A DNA stretch of 64,000 bases. Origin: Anisus vortex (lineage: Eukaryota > Mollusca > Gastropoda > Planorbidae). Made by a program: the position numbers and the translations under genes. Every line of letters begins with the position of its first letter. Within the stretch, counting starts at the first letter, position 1. The notes under the pieces were generated by a model, which saw only the letters and a program-made list of their open reading frames with translations, made no database searches and was not told where the DNA came from. Of the stretch, positions 22,190-32,427 are shown piece by piece. Location: NCBI GenBank assembly GCA_949126835.1, contig OX421496.1, positions 21,531,844 to 21,595,843 of the forward strand, read 5' to 3'.

Positions 22190-23520
22190 TTTGTTCATTT
22201 TGTATTGTGCACAATATAGTAGTGAAACAAGATCAATAGCTATTTGTATTGTTCAATTTACATTGTTATTACCGTATGCAATACATGCGACTTTGTTCAT
22301 TTGTTAAAACAATTCATCAAAATTTAATAAATGTGTTATATTGTTATATTAATAATATTATATGGAAAGTAGGATGCACACTTCTTTAACCAAAAGGTTC
22401 GGATATCAACTGAAATTGTCTATAGGCTACAGAAAGCAGTACTGTAAGACTAGACTTGTGAATTAAACAAATAATCTAAAAGGTTTTCCAATGTTACAAT
22501 AAATTATATTTTATCAATAATTTTATCCGTACGGTACTACAAATAAATTAAAAAATACAACAACAGAAACACTGCAAAACAAAAATATGGATCAAGAAAT
22601 TATACTGGTATCTTACACCAAATAGATTTTTTTAGTGCGACTTATAAACATAAACTTTAATTTTACTTGCTTTTCACCTTACAAAGTATAACTGGCTTAT
22701 ATACCGGTACTTAGGTGCGGCTTATATATACCTGTACATAGGTGCGTCTTATATGCCGGTACATAGGTGCGGCTTATATACCGATAGGGGAGAGCGGGGC
22801 ATGGGTGGGGCAAGTTGTCATGATAAGGTTTTGTTTGAAATATAGGCTTATACTTACACTACTTACAAGCAAAATGAAATGGGAAAATTTTATAAAATAT
22901 TCACTGAATGAAGAAAACAAGAATTGTATTCATAATTTCTTTTAAAAAACTTAAATAATCATTCTTATTCAAACAATAAAAGTCTGCAGGCACTTATGTT
23001 TGAAAATTGTGTTTTTAGCACTTTTATTTTTAATGGATATTTAAAATATTTACTATCTAAAATGCTAGGTCTGATAATGTAAATATTTGATAATCTTTTT
23101 TATGGTTATTTTCATAATTTTAGATATTTAAAAAAAAACACAATAAGTCAATAGTGTTTTACGGTCCATTAATTATATTAAACTTATTAGGGTAGAGGAC
23201 GGCTGGACCTAAATAACTTTTTATCCTTGGTGTAAGACTGATAACTGACTAGCTCATCAACATAAGTGATCCGAACACTACAATATTATCAAAAAATAAA
23301 AGTCAAAGAATAGCTATTGTCAGTGTAGTGTACGATAAACAAAAATTTTAAAAAGTTACTCAAAGCAGTAGAGCGGCCGCTCCCCCTACGACCATTTTCG
23401 AAAAAAAAAAGGGCCTTTTTGGGAAAAAAAAAATTTAATTAATAATTTTAACAAGACAAAGCACAATTTAGACTCTATGCTGCTTCTAATTTTTTTCTTT
23501 AAATTGCATTTCAACAATTT
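22190..23520. other. Intergenic region downstream of BRPF1
   Basis: AT-rich. Contains the short repeat block at 22625-22795 and a GC-bearing patch near 23365-23395 (GAGCGGCCGCTCCCCC). No gene recognised. Confidence 0.5.
22625..22795. repeat. Short tandem repeat of about 26-29 bp (TAGGTGCGGCTTATATACCGG)
   Basis: The phrase TAGGTGCGGCTTATATA with CCGGTAC between copies occurs at about 22711, 22738 and 22767, with a diverged copy (TAGTGCGACTTATAAA) at 22633. Copies near both sides are imperfect. Confidence 0.7.
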
Positions 23521-23529
23521 AATTTTTTA

Positions 23530-24205
23530 GAATCATTTTAAATGCAAACATCATATTGAACCAACAGCAACTGGAAGAAGTAAATAATTTCAAATATCTA
23601 GGGGCAATCATATCCGTAGACGGATGCTGTGAGTCAGAAATTCGAGCAAGGATTGGGACTGCGATGGCGGCAATGGCTCGCCTAAACAGAATCTGGACCA
23701 GTAAAAGTATTGGTCTCCCAACAAAGCTCAGACATTACAGAGCCCTTGTCAGAATTATTGTTCTGTATTGATGTGAGACATGGACGCTTCTATCATCAAC
23801 TGAAAATAAGTTGCAGTTGCAGGCTTTCGAAAATAGATGCATGAGAAAAAAAACTTCGAATCTCCTACGTAGAACACAGGACTAATGCATATGTGTGGGA
23901 CAGAATATCCTCAATTGCGGGCCCGCAAGAAAACATTATGGCAACAATAAAATGGCGCAAACTGACAAGGTTCAGTCATGTGTTGCGGCAAAATAGCCTG
24001 TCGAAAACAATCCTCCAGGACACGGTGGAAGCTGGGCGTAGGAGAGGCCGTCAGCGGAGATGCTGGTTAGACATTGTAACTTATTGGACTTAACTATTGA
24101 CGACCGCTCAGGATAGGCAAACGTGGAGACGTTTACTGCCGAAGTGTCCATTCGCTCCCCCCAACGACCACAACGGTCATGGGATTGATGATGATGATGA
24201 AATCA
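23530..24205 (+). pseudogene. Non-LTR retrotransposon ORF2 C-terminus (decayed)
   Basis: Frame pieces read VNNFKYLGAIISVDG, IRARIGTAMAAMARL, LPTKLRHYRALVRIIVLY, then CETWTLLSSTENKLQLQAF, WRKLTRFSHVLRQNSLSKT and GRRRGRQRRCWLDIV. This is the characteristic region after the reverse-transcriptase catalytic core in Jockey/RTE-type LINEs (KYLG, CETWTL, GHV-R, GRRRGR-R--W). A TGA at 23769-23771 falls where the family has a Gly codon before CETW, and a frameshift lies in an A-run near 23848. The end is GATTGATGATGATGATGA (about 24185-24201), the element's 3' tail. Confidence 0.85.
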
Positions 24206-26223
24206 TTCAGCGTGCCAACAGCGTGAAAGTCAAACGGATCAACTAAATTATTTTTATAAGACAATTTATTTAGTGCCGTAGCAAGACCAAAAGAAAAGGA
24301 GAGTAATAGAGAAAATCATTAAAGTGTTTTATATTTAATAAAAAATTAACCTGTTTGTTATTATGAGCTTTTTTTTAAAAAAAAATCCATTCATAGCCAA
24401 TACACAATTTCATTACTAAACTTACACATTCATAGTTATCAACATTTTAATTTAGTTGTCAAGAAATTAATCTGGATATGGATATAATGTCTTCAATGTT
24501 TGCTCAGTATAACTGAGATTAGTCTTACTCTAACAGTTTATTTTTTTTTGGAGGCTTCTTCATCCCGAAAATTACATTTTATTGGAAGAGATACTTAATA
24601 ATTATTCAAACTGAGTAGTTTTTTTAATGTTTAAAATTGTACATGTACATTCTTTAGTCATAAAATATTTATATAATTTTCAACTATCTTGTGGAATTTG
24701 ATCATTTTAGAGTTATAATTTGTAAGCCATTAAATTTTTTAAAAGGAAAGAAAAAAGAAACATATTAGAAATATTAATCTAAAGACAACGGGTTAATTAT
24801 TTACCTTCAATTAAATTCTCCAAATTTGATGCTAGTGAAACGAGTTAATTGTTTTGATATAACTAGTTTACTTCTGAAAATGCTCATCTATCTTAATTTG
24901 CCTTAAACTTAAATTAGGGAAATAGTTAGATGTTTTGAAATTGATTTCACGGAAAGATATGCCCAGTTTAAATGCAAATCCATCCAAGTTGCCCAACACT
25001 TTAAGTGCTTTTGTACACAGTCTTGTAAATGGAAGTTTAACTCACGGAAACGTGTCAACAAGTCATACAGAAACATTGGCCTCAACAGTTAGTTCTCCTC
25101 ATTCAATAACGGACTTTTTGTTTCCATTAAGATACATCTTAATTGCTTCCAGGCAAGAAAAGAATCTACCCAAGACTTTACCTATACTCCGTATGACTTT
25201 CTTCTCGAATAGACTTGAGAAACTATACAATTGACTATCTTAACAATAGATTCAATCACAGATTGCAAGTCCAATCATGGGAGCTTTGCATACAAACATT
25301 CCTGAACTAAAACAGTCGACGTCCAGTGTGATTCACATGTAGTTCGCCATGCAGCATCCACCAATTATGCTGACATGCGTTGTTTTCACTTGCATTAAAC
25401 AATATTCTTGGAGGTTTTTCGCGTGCCACTGAAAATCGTTCTGTGTGCCAAGTCTGGCACGCGTGTCTTAGGATGCCGACACCTTCTATAGAGCATTCGC
25501 GTTGATTCTAGAAATAATTTTCGATACTAGATGTTCATCCGGAAAATGAGCAGTAGATGCAATCAATTTTGCAGAAATTCCCATCACTATTAGCTGGTTA
25601 GCTCCTAGAAAAAGAATGGTGAAGGGTTATATAAAAACTGCACTATTATACAGTGTGTGTATCCTGAGGCACAGCGTTTTCTTATAACACTTGAAACGTA
25701 CACATTCTTAGTTATTCTATTAATCTGGAAAAATTGCTAAAGTGGGGCCCTTTTACTAAAATTTTGCTACCCCTAGTGTCAAAACCTGGCTACTCAAAGT
25801 CAAAGGGATGATTTTCACATTTTTGCATTTTGAAAAAAAAAACACTATTACTGCCAACTTAATAAAATCAATTTTAACAATCATAATTATATGTCCTTTA
25901 AATAATAGCAAAAGATGACAGAATCAATCTAGATACAACATTCCGAAATAGCATGTTTGTAGCATGTTTACTTTACCAGTTAAATGGAAGAGACAAAAGT
26001 CAAGTAATTGTTTGTTCATCACCAAGCTTACTTGTTCTTGTAGATAGAATATAGTTAATTATGAAGAACAATGATCCACATGCTAACAAAAACAACAATA
26101 ATTAGTCTAGTAAGATTAAGATTTGGACTAGTGGTTTTGTAGAAACTTCTTTTGTTGAGCTGAACAATAAAGCTTTAAATAATTGATTGAATATTTGAGA
26201 CATAATCTATAACTATAACCATA
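24206..26223. other. Intergenic, mostly unrecognised
   Basis: AT-rich, no supported gene. A 99-codon frame at 24935-25234 matches nothing I know. Around 25410-25490 the phrase GCGTGCCACTGAAAAT...TGTGTGCC...GGCACGCGTGTCTTAGG resembles the terminal part of hAT elements known from many animal genomes, so part of this stretch may be an old hAT relic. Confidence 0.4.
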
Positions 26224-26681
26224 GACTATAATATACATGGACCGCTTGCTTTAGTTTTTTATGCTTTTATCTTCTTTTTTTTTTTGCAATTCCCGATTTT
26301 AAATGAAGTAATTGTTATACAAGTTCCGTTTTATTAAATATAATTTTTTTCGACTTTAAATGAATACTTGTAGGCCTATTAATCCTATTATCATTGACTA
26401 TAATAAGATGGACCGCCTGCTCTATTTTTAGAGCTTATGTTCTTTTTCCGTGCGCACACAACACTGATCTATAAATGTTTCCGCTCTGTACAACTTTCGA
26501 ATTAAATTTTTCATTGAGAAAATCATAGCGATTAAATAAAACGGAACTTGTGTATCAATAACTTTATTTCCTGTATAGCAATAATAATTATGTTATTTAG
26601 AATCGGGAATTCCGAACATCAGTGTTTCAAGTCATAATATAGCAGAAATACTAAAGCAAGCTGTCCATGTATATTATAGTC
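26224..26681. mobile_element. Fold-back MITE with 32-bp terminal inverted repeats
   Basis: The 32 bases at 26224-26255 (GACTATAATATACATGGACC...) are complementary to 26650-26681 with a single mismatch. A second inner pair also matches: AATTCCCGATT (near 26287) with AATCGGGAATT (near 26602), and ACAAGTTCCGTTTTATT (near 26321) with AATAAAACGGAACTTGT (near 26535). A partial extra copy of the terminus, GACTATAATAAGATGGACCG, sits at 26397. No coding capacity; TSD not clear. Confidence 0.8.
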
Positions 26682-27354
26682 TGTGCTATAATCAATATGA
26701 GACCTAAAAGTTTGGCAATATTTAGTATTAGGCCTACGTTGTAATAGTAATAGTAATCTACAAGTGAAATGGTTCTAGTTCTGTACTTCCCGACATTCGG
26801 CTCTTATGTTCACCCACACCATTGGCTACAATACTCTGTCCCATAAATAATGTACACAGAGATCAAACAGTGTTTGTCAGAAGTGATTTTATTTTAGTCA
26901 AAGCACATTTGTAAGCTTAGTTTGTTTTTGCTGTCTTTTGATCTTGTTGCCAATTTAGGCCTATTTATTATGGTTGAATGGAGAATTCCTAATTAATTAT
27001 TGTTTTAACTCATTGTACAATTTGTTTTTGAATTGAAAACATCTACATTACAGACTGCACCTTTCTCATATGGTTTCTTGTGCCCTTGGCAAGCTCATGG
27101 CACCCTTGCCAACCAACAGAGTTGTCGTACCTTGAGCAGGCAATGGTAACATTTACCAACAGAGGCCAAACATGTTTTGTTTCATTGCATTTTTCACGTC
27201 TGCCTAGTTTCTAAATGTCAACATTACTTATTTCCTTCGCATCATGAGTTTAATGGCGTTTTTTTTTTCAGAAGACTATGTTAAAAAAAAATTGAAGTTC
27301 GTTTTAGAAAAGCCCCATTATTGCTGGTTTAGATTTAGACAGACCTACACATGA
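26682..27354. other. Intergenic, nothing recognised
   Basis: About 670 bp of AT-rich sequence with no repeat terminus, gene or RNA that I can support. Confidence 0.5.
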
Positions 27355-27570
27355 CAATGGGGGTACGGCGGCCGAGCGGCAGCGCCTTTTCGACTATGTC
27401 CTGGGTTCGAATCATAGCAGGTGCAGGCTATGATTTTTTCCCAGCTCTGATGGGTAGGCCTACCTGAGCTTAGTTGGGGTAAAGTAAAGGCGGCTGTGCA
27501 TAGTGCTAGCCACACAATCACCAAGTATGCCGTGGCCACGGAAACTTGTGAACGCTGCTTCACCGGCCCC
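27355..27570 (+). mobile_element. tRNA-derived SINE
   Basis: Head resembles a tRNA: CGGCCGAGCGG (27369-27379, A-box like) and GGTTCGAATC (27403-27412, B box), spacing 24 bp. The cloverleaf is not completed by a 3' acceptor arm, and a body follows (CCACACAATCACCAAGTATGCC, GGCCACGGAAAC) of the kind seen in molluscan SINEs. A LINE-type tail is not obvious. Hence SINE rather than a tRNA gene. Confidence 0.55.
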
Positions 27571-27810
27571 AGTGCTTTTTTTGTGACAGTACGCACCGGT
27601 ACGGCGTACCGTCACCTTTTTCAATGTGGGGAAAAATTATTACTTTTCTTGTATTTTAACGTTTATTATTAATTTATTATATTATTAATTTGTTAAAATT
27701 GAATTATTTGAAAATTGCGCGCAATAAGAATTAAAATATAAAATGCGAAACTGCTTTAAAAGGCAATCCATGAGTACCGGCACCTATTTTTTTTTTACAA
27801 AAAAAGCAAT
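27571..27810. mobile_element. Possible MITE with GCTTTTTTTGT termini
   Basis: GCTTTTTTTGTGACAG at the left is mirrored by ACAAAAAAAGC at about 27798-27808. Inside each terminus lie GTACCGG-type motifs (CACCGGTACGGCGTACCG near 27593; GTACCGGCACC near 27773). The left also forms a hairpin, GTGACAGTACG with CGTACCGTCAC. TSD not determined. Confidence 0.4.
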
Positions 27811-28149
27811 TTGGTCCGACGGGATACTTTTTTTTTTTTTTTTTACACATGACAATCATGATCGTCACAAGCAATGCAAAACTGTTACCGGTAACAATTA
27901 AAGATTCCCTCTACTATTAGTAGTACTATCTATCAATTACATTTGGTGCTTCCGAGACCCTATCGTGCAACGCGGTTAGAGATTTTGGCTTTTTTATTGA
28001 CTGACAGTGATCCCTCTGGTCAGCTCTATCGTTGGAATTTGTTCCTTACATCTGCGTGCATTGGGTCGGCTAGGTCCTCGACAAAAGAACAGCCAACGCC
28101 ATTGCTGTCTCTTTCAGTTAGGCAAGACTTGATTACTGTTTACAGTTTT
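27811..28149. other. Intergenic, low-information
   Basis: Poly-T run around 27828-27845, then unique sequence with a short plus-strand frame that has no recognisable family features. Confidence 0.4.
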
Positions 28150-28370
28150 TTTGTGGGGTCTTCTTCTTCTTCTCTTCTTCTCGTCCCTTAACCTTGGCGG
28201 TCGTTGGGGGGAGCTAATGGACACTGGGTGTCCATTAGTCCTCTCTTGGGCTTGGTAGACTTGGCGGCGCCCATCTCCTCTCCAAGTCGGCGGTGGATTT
28301 ATGGCTGCCTGCACCGAGGGTCGAACCCCTGATGCGGCGCTTGGGAGTCGAGCTCGCTGTCGACTTTGCC
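28150..28370 (-). mobile_element. Non-LTR retrotransposon 3' fragment, minus strand
   Basis: Read on the minus strand the sequence has a GC-rich ORF end, then CCCCCAACGACCGCCAAGG, and finishes in an AAGAAGAAGA-type tail (28157-28180). The phrase CCCCCAACGACC also closes the plus-strand LINE fragment near 24156 (CCCCCCAACGACCACAACGG), so both are probably ends of related LINEs. Confidence 0.55.
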
Positions 28371-28384
28371 TAAAAAAAAATCAG

Positions 28385-28880
28385 TTTCAGAGAGTACAGA
28401 ACATTGCTGCACATGACTAAGTGTATTAAGCATAAGCTTCTTTCATTAACGTACAGCGGTATGAACGGCACTGCACCTTCCTATCTTCAGGAGATCACTG
28501 CAAGCACGTGTCATCAAATGGTCTGCACGTTTCATCATAGTCTCTACCCAGAGTTCCCAGTGTCGTCGGGCACAAAAAGAAATCGTTTGGATCGCGCTCC
28601 TTTGAATCTGCCGCATCTGCATTGTGGAATATCTAGCCACAGACACTGAGGAATTCTGAGACAAAAGAGACCTTTCGGATCTCTTTCTTCCCGAGTAGCA
28701 TCGGGGCATGGAATGGATTATACTTATACGAATAAACCAGGAAAACCAATAACTTGACATCATTTAAAACACTAATTCACTAATCAAAATGCAAGACTAG
28801 ACGAAATCCACGGATAAAAGGACGCAATAATCTTATGTATAGAAGGAGCGTCTGTAACTTATAAAAAGAGTTTAAAGACC
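28385..28880 (+). pseudogene. Decayed LINE reverse-transcriptase C-termini (two pieces)
   Basis: First piece (28404-28649) reads SLTYSGMNGTAPSYLQEI and PEFPVSSGTKRNRLDRAP, comparable with the NGTAPSYLQE block at the end of many LINE ORFs. Second piece (about 28655-28880) reads SFFPSSIGAWNGL then TRKTNNLTSFKTL and ends with the dispersed tail AGGACGCAATAATC...AGAAGGAGCGTCTGTAA. Both are broken by stops. Confidence 0.7.
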
Positions 28881-29221
28881 TTTCTCTTTGGCTAATGTTT
28901 TTCATTTTGTGTCTTTCCTTTCTTAACACCGGCAACTGAATTGTGAAATGAAAGCGCACGGGCATGCTAAATAAACGAAATTCAATAACATGGAAAGATA
29001 CGATATATAAATAGTCATTATTGTTTTTATTATAATATAGTAATAAACTATCTCTAGTAATTTTGTTTCCTCAATACGAGTTTTTATAAAGACGCTATGG
29101 TTGTTAGCCAAAAGTAAAAAATTTGAACTGGAAATGACAAACGAAAGACAACACTGCTAGGAAAGTGTTGATTCTAATCCCTGCGGTCTGATTGTTTGGG
29201 GCAACAAAAACAAAAGGAGCC
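28881..29221. other. Upstream region of the SPMIP1-like gene
   Basis: AT-rich; no TATA box or CpG-like promoter clearly recognised. The last 30 bases before the ATG are A-rich (CAACAAAAACAAAAGGAGCC). Confidence 0.35.
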
Positions 29222-29800
29222 ATGTCGAGGAATCCTTTCCCCACCACCCAGATGCAGAATCTGTGGAAAGAGGCAATAGAGAAAGAAGCCCACGCGAGAC
29301 TAGAGGCATTCCAGAGACTTAAAGGTCGGTCTAGAACTATTTCCAATCAGGGGGAAGTCTACCGGAAGAGGATTGAACTCAACAAAAGCGCGCTCATTAA
29401 AATTGCACCTCCTGATATAGAGGAGCCGAGACATCACAGGCTAAATGCAGATTACGTGAACAAAGAGAGGCTTTATAAGAGATTAGAAGAAGATGAAGAG
29501 TCTCGCGTAGCCGACCTGGGCACCATGAGGCCAGTGTCTCCTTTAGTCAGGGCCACGTTATACGAAGGTTATTCTAGAATAGACGAAGGCAGAAAGAACT
29601 ACCTCGGGGAGCGCTACAGGAAAAACCCGGAAGACAAGTTCATCTTCCCCATCGTTACATCCTGGGAGTACGGCTGGAGGCTTGGTGATGTAATCAAGGA
29701 GAAAGACATAAAGAGGCCGAAATTCGCACAGTACGAGATTATGAAAAACACTTTTTATAGAAGAAATGGGCTTCTTTTAACACAGAGCGTCCAATATTAA
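29222..29800 (+). CDS. SPMIP1/ATP6V1FNB-like ciliary microtubule inner protein (192 aa)
   Basis: Single-exon intact frame. The first ATG (MSRNPFPTTQMQ) is taken as start because the codon at 29192 is a TTG. The N-terminal third is charged and helical (NLWKEAIEKEAHARLEAFQR). The C-terminal half has MRPVSPLVRATLYEGYSR at 102-119, YLGERYRKNPEDKFIFP at 127-143 and TSWEYGWRLGD at 146-156. This pattern (MRP-SP...LYEG-S, PE-K--FP, SWEYGW) fits small proteins of the sperm microtubule inner protein 1 type, which bind inside axonemal doublets. No signal peptide, membrane segment or enzyme motif. The family call is from memory of its motifs and is moderate; that it is a real conserved gene is more certain. 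Confidence 0.6.
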   Translation: MSRNPFPTTQMQNLWKEAIEKEAHARLEAFQRLKGRSRTISNQGEVYRKRIELNKSALIKIAPPDIEEPRHHRLNADYVNKERLYKRLEEDEESRVADLGTMRPVSPLVRATLYEGYSRIDEGRKNYLGERYRKNPEDKFIFPIVTSWEYGWRLGDVIKEKDIKRPKFAQYEIMKNTFYRRNGLLLTQSVQY

Positions 29801-30240
29801 GGTAATGTTTTACAATACACATAGTTCATCACACTCGTTCAATCCTTTTCCGTGTCCACCTGGCGCTTCAGGCAAAACCAAGAGATCTCTAGAATTTGTC
29901 CCAGTCCAGTGGGGCAAGAGGCGTTGTCCCCAATTCTAGTCCTCTAACCTTCAAGTATTTTCCTACTGTTGTCTTGAGTAGGGACATCCTCTCAACAGTC
30001 ATGGTGTCAATATTTAGACATATACTACACTACGTATATCTACTTTTTGGGGTTGATCAACTAAGAAATCATCATAAAAACTATACCGAATTGAGAAAAG
30101 GACTGAAAAAGGGTTATCACTAGTGAATATTTACAAATATCAATTGTAACATTTGAGTTTTTAACCCTGAGTAAAAATAATTGTAAATACTTTAGGAAAG
30201 AGTTAAAGTAAAATCAATAAAGTAATAATGATACCTGTAT
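29801..30240 (+). other. 3' region of the SPMIP1-like gene
   Basis: About 440 bp after the stop. A polyA signal AATAAA lies at 30216-30221. No other gene is supported; the 75-codon frame at 29896-30123 has no family features. Confidence 0.45.
30216..30221 (+). terminator. Probable polyA signal of the SPMIP1-like gene
   Basis: AATAAA 415 bp after the stop codon, followed by T/G-containing sequence (GATACCTGTATTTAG). Confidence 0.4.
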
Positions 30241-30415
30241 TTAGAATACCCCCCCCCCCAAAAAAAAAATACTAAAAAAAAATAAATATTATAACCCAAT
30301 AGTCAGACATGGAGATAAATATACTTCGCTTTACATAAATATGGCCACGGAACCGTAACTCGGTTTCATTTGCCCCATTGACCGACCTGATCTGAAAGAA
30401 CACTTTAAATAGGCC

Positions 30416-30416
<1 letters not shown>

Positions 30417-30455
<39 letters not shown>

Positions 30456-30469
30456 GTATAAATAGGCCC

Positions 30470-30522
<53 letters not shown>

Positions 30523-30542
30523 AAGTAGGCCCTATATATATA

Positions 30543-30600
<58 letters not shown>
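30417..30600. repeat. (TA)n microsatellite in three blocks
   Basis: Three long TA runs separated by near-identical spacers GTATAAATAGGCCCTACA and GTATAAGTAGGCCCTATA, so the unit (TA)n plus about 20 bp was itself duplicated. Confidence 0.95.
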
Positions 30601-30603
<3 letters not shown>

Positions 30604-30960
30604 CAAGGGTACAGTTTAATTTAGAAATGGAATGCATATAAGCACTCTTTCTTCCGGAGTGGCATTCGGGCATGGAATGGGTTGCCTGAGCAAACCAGGA
30701 AAACCTTAATATCATTTAAAACTTTAATAAAAATGCAAGACCACGGATGAGCGTAGGACGCAATAATCTTCTCTATAGAAGGAGCGTCTGTAATATATAA
30801 GATAAGGTATGGAATGGGCTGTCTAGAAAACTAATCAGTTTGACATCTTTTGAAGCAATGGTCAAAATGAAATACAAAGTTTAAATCACGGATAAGCGTA
30901 GGATGCAAAACATCTTCCGTGTGCCTGTAAAGTTAAATCTAAGATTTAAAAAAAAATTGA
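30601..30960 (+). mobile_element. LINE 3' ends (two related copies)
   Basis: 30650-30800 reads TTCTTCCGGAGTGGCATTCG, GGAATGGGTTGCC, ACCAGGAAAACC and then the tail CGTAGGACGCAATAATC with AGAAGGAGCGTCTGTAAT. A second, more diverged copy follows (GGAATGGGCTGTC ... CGTAGGATGCAAAACATC at 30811-30925). The same tail occurs near 28818, 53095 and, inverted, 35460. Confidence 0.75.
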
Positions 30961-32407
30961 GACTGAAATGGGCATCTCTCAATTATTTTTTCTTCTTCTT
31001 CATTTTCCAGTGTGTGGACAAGTTGACCTCCTGCACACAGTTGAACTAGAATTTGAAACATTGGAGCCATTCATTGTGAATATTGTTTACCGGACTTCCT
31101 TGTGTGCACAGTGACCCCCTAACTTCCACCCGTCCATTAATTCACAATGAATGTTTCAAAACAGTACAGTCTAATTTAGAGTAAGGAAGAAATCGAGATT
31201 AAAATAGATTACCCCAATCACCAAGTATACAATTAGTGTCAACAGGAATAAATAAAATAATTGTGAATAAGACTATAGACTTGGCGTTGTTTACATCTGT
31301 AGTTGAAGTCAGGGGGCGGATTAATCAAGAGTCCCTGAGCATCAATGGGCTCTTTGGGAGGGGTGGCTTGTGAATAAGCAAAACATTGAACTTTTTTTTT
31401 TATTTGGTGTCGCCTAAAACACTGAGAGGGGGGTGGGGGATATGGCTGCAGCCCAGTCAACATCCTCCACATTTAATAAAACCTTTGTACGAGTTGTTAT
31501 TAACTTATTGATTGGTTGTAGTTTTGTGTGTGTGTGTCGGGCTAATCGATTCAGAAAAGATGAGATCTATGTACCGGTAATTCTTTTAGAAAAATATTAG
31601 GAAAGGGATTTGACTCCGGCTTTAAATATAGCCTTACATCGAATAAATGATTTTAATAAAGTTGATGCTGTATTAAAGGGAAGTAATTGTTAGTTTCCAC
31701 CAATAACAACTATAACATCTTTATTGTGGAACCCACGCGCTTCCAAGACTATATTTTATTTACTCATAGTTTTAATCTAGGAAAAAAATTAACGAGCTAG
31801 ATAATGTAGCTAATAAAGGCCGGGCAAAGGAAACCCGTAGTAGATCATATTTGAACAAAAACTCTCAATCTCACGGATTCGGAGCTCAAAGGCAACGAGA
31901 CCAGGAAGTTGGCACAAGATCGGCAGAGTTGACTGAACACTGTGCCCATGTTCTGCAGAGGATCTACCGGGACATCGATCGTTGAATTTAAGCTAAACAA
32001 ATTCAATCTTTCACGATCTAACTAAACAAAAGAATGTGATCGTGATATAGATCAATGGGATGACGTGATGATCGTCTGTATTTGAAGGACAAATTAAATA
32101 AGATGAGTGGGATAACAAAAAATAAAGGTCGAACAATCTGTTCAATAGAGTATGTTACGTCGTGAAGTGGGATAAGTCACGCTTGAGTGGCGTAACTTCA
32201 AATATAAATTGAAATACAATACAAATATAGGTATGTAAGCTTAGGCCTTCAAATAATTATATAGGCTAACTCAAAGAAAGTTAACCCTTTAATTCTTTTA
32301 TAAACTTAGTTGTAAGCCTGCACACTTTTTATCTTAAACTTTTATCTTTAAAAAATTTGTTTATGATGAAGCAAAAACCAAAACATACACATTTATAAAT
32401 ACAAAAG
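30961..32407. other. Intergenic between the SPMIP1-like and secreted Cys-rich genes
   Basis: AT-rich. At 31028-31170 there is a loose inverted arrangement (GAAACATTGGAGCCATTCATTGTGAA and TTCACAATGAATGTTTC). A (TG)n patch occurs at 31523. No gene or RNA supported. Confidence 0.45.
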
Positions 32408-32413
32408 TTTATT
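32408..32413 (-). terminator. PolyA signal of the secreted Cys-rich gene
   Basis: AATAAA on the minus strand 15 nt after the stop codon, followed by a T/G-containing stretch (CTTTTGTATTTATAAATGTG). A very short 3' UTR is implied. Confidence 0.6.
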
Positions 32414-32427
32414 ACACATGTTAATTA

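Noticed and set aside
24935..25234. 99-aa plus-strand frame
   Set aside because: No recognisable motifs, AT-rich surroundings and no splice or polyA context; kept only as part of the intergenic description.
27361..27425. tRNA gene
   Set aside because: A- and B-box-like motifs are present but no acceptor-stem pairing closes the cloverleaf, and a SINE body follows.
30272..30715. 147-aa minus-strand frame rich in Tyr/Ile
   Set aside because: Translation of (TA)n microsatellite.
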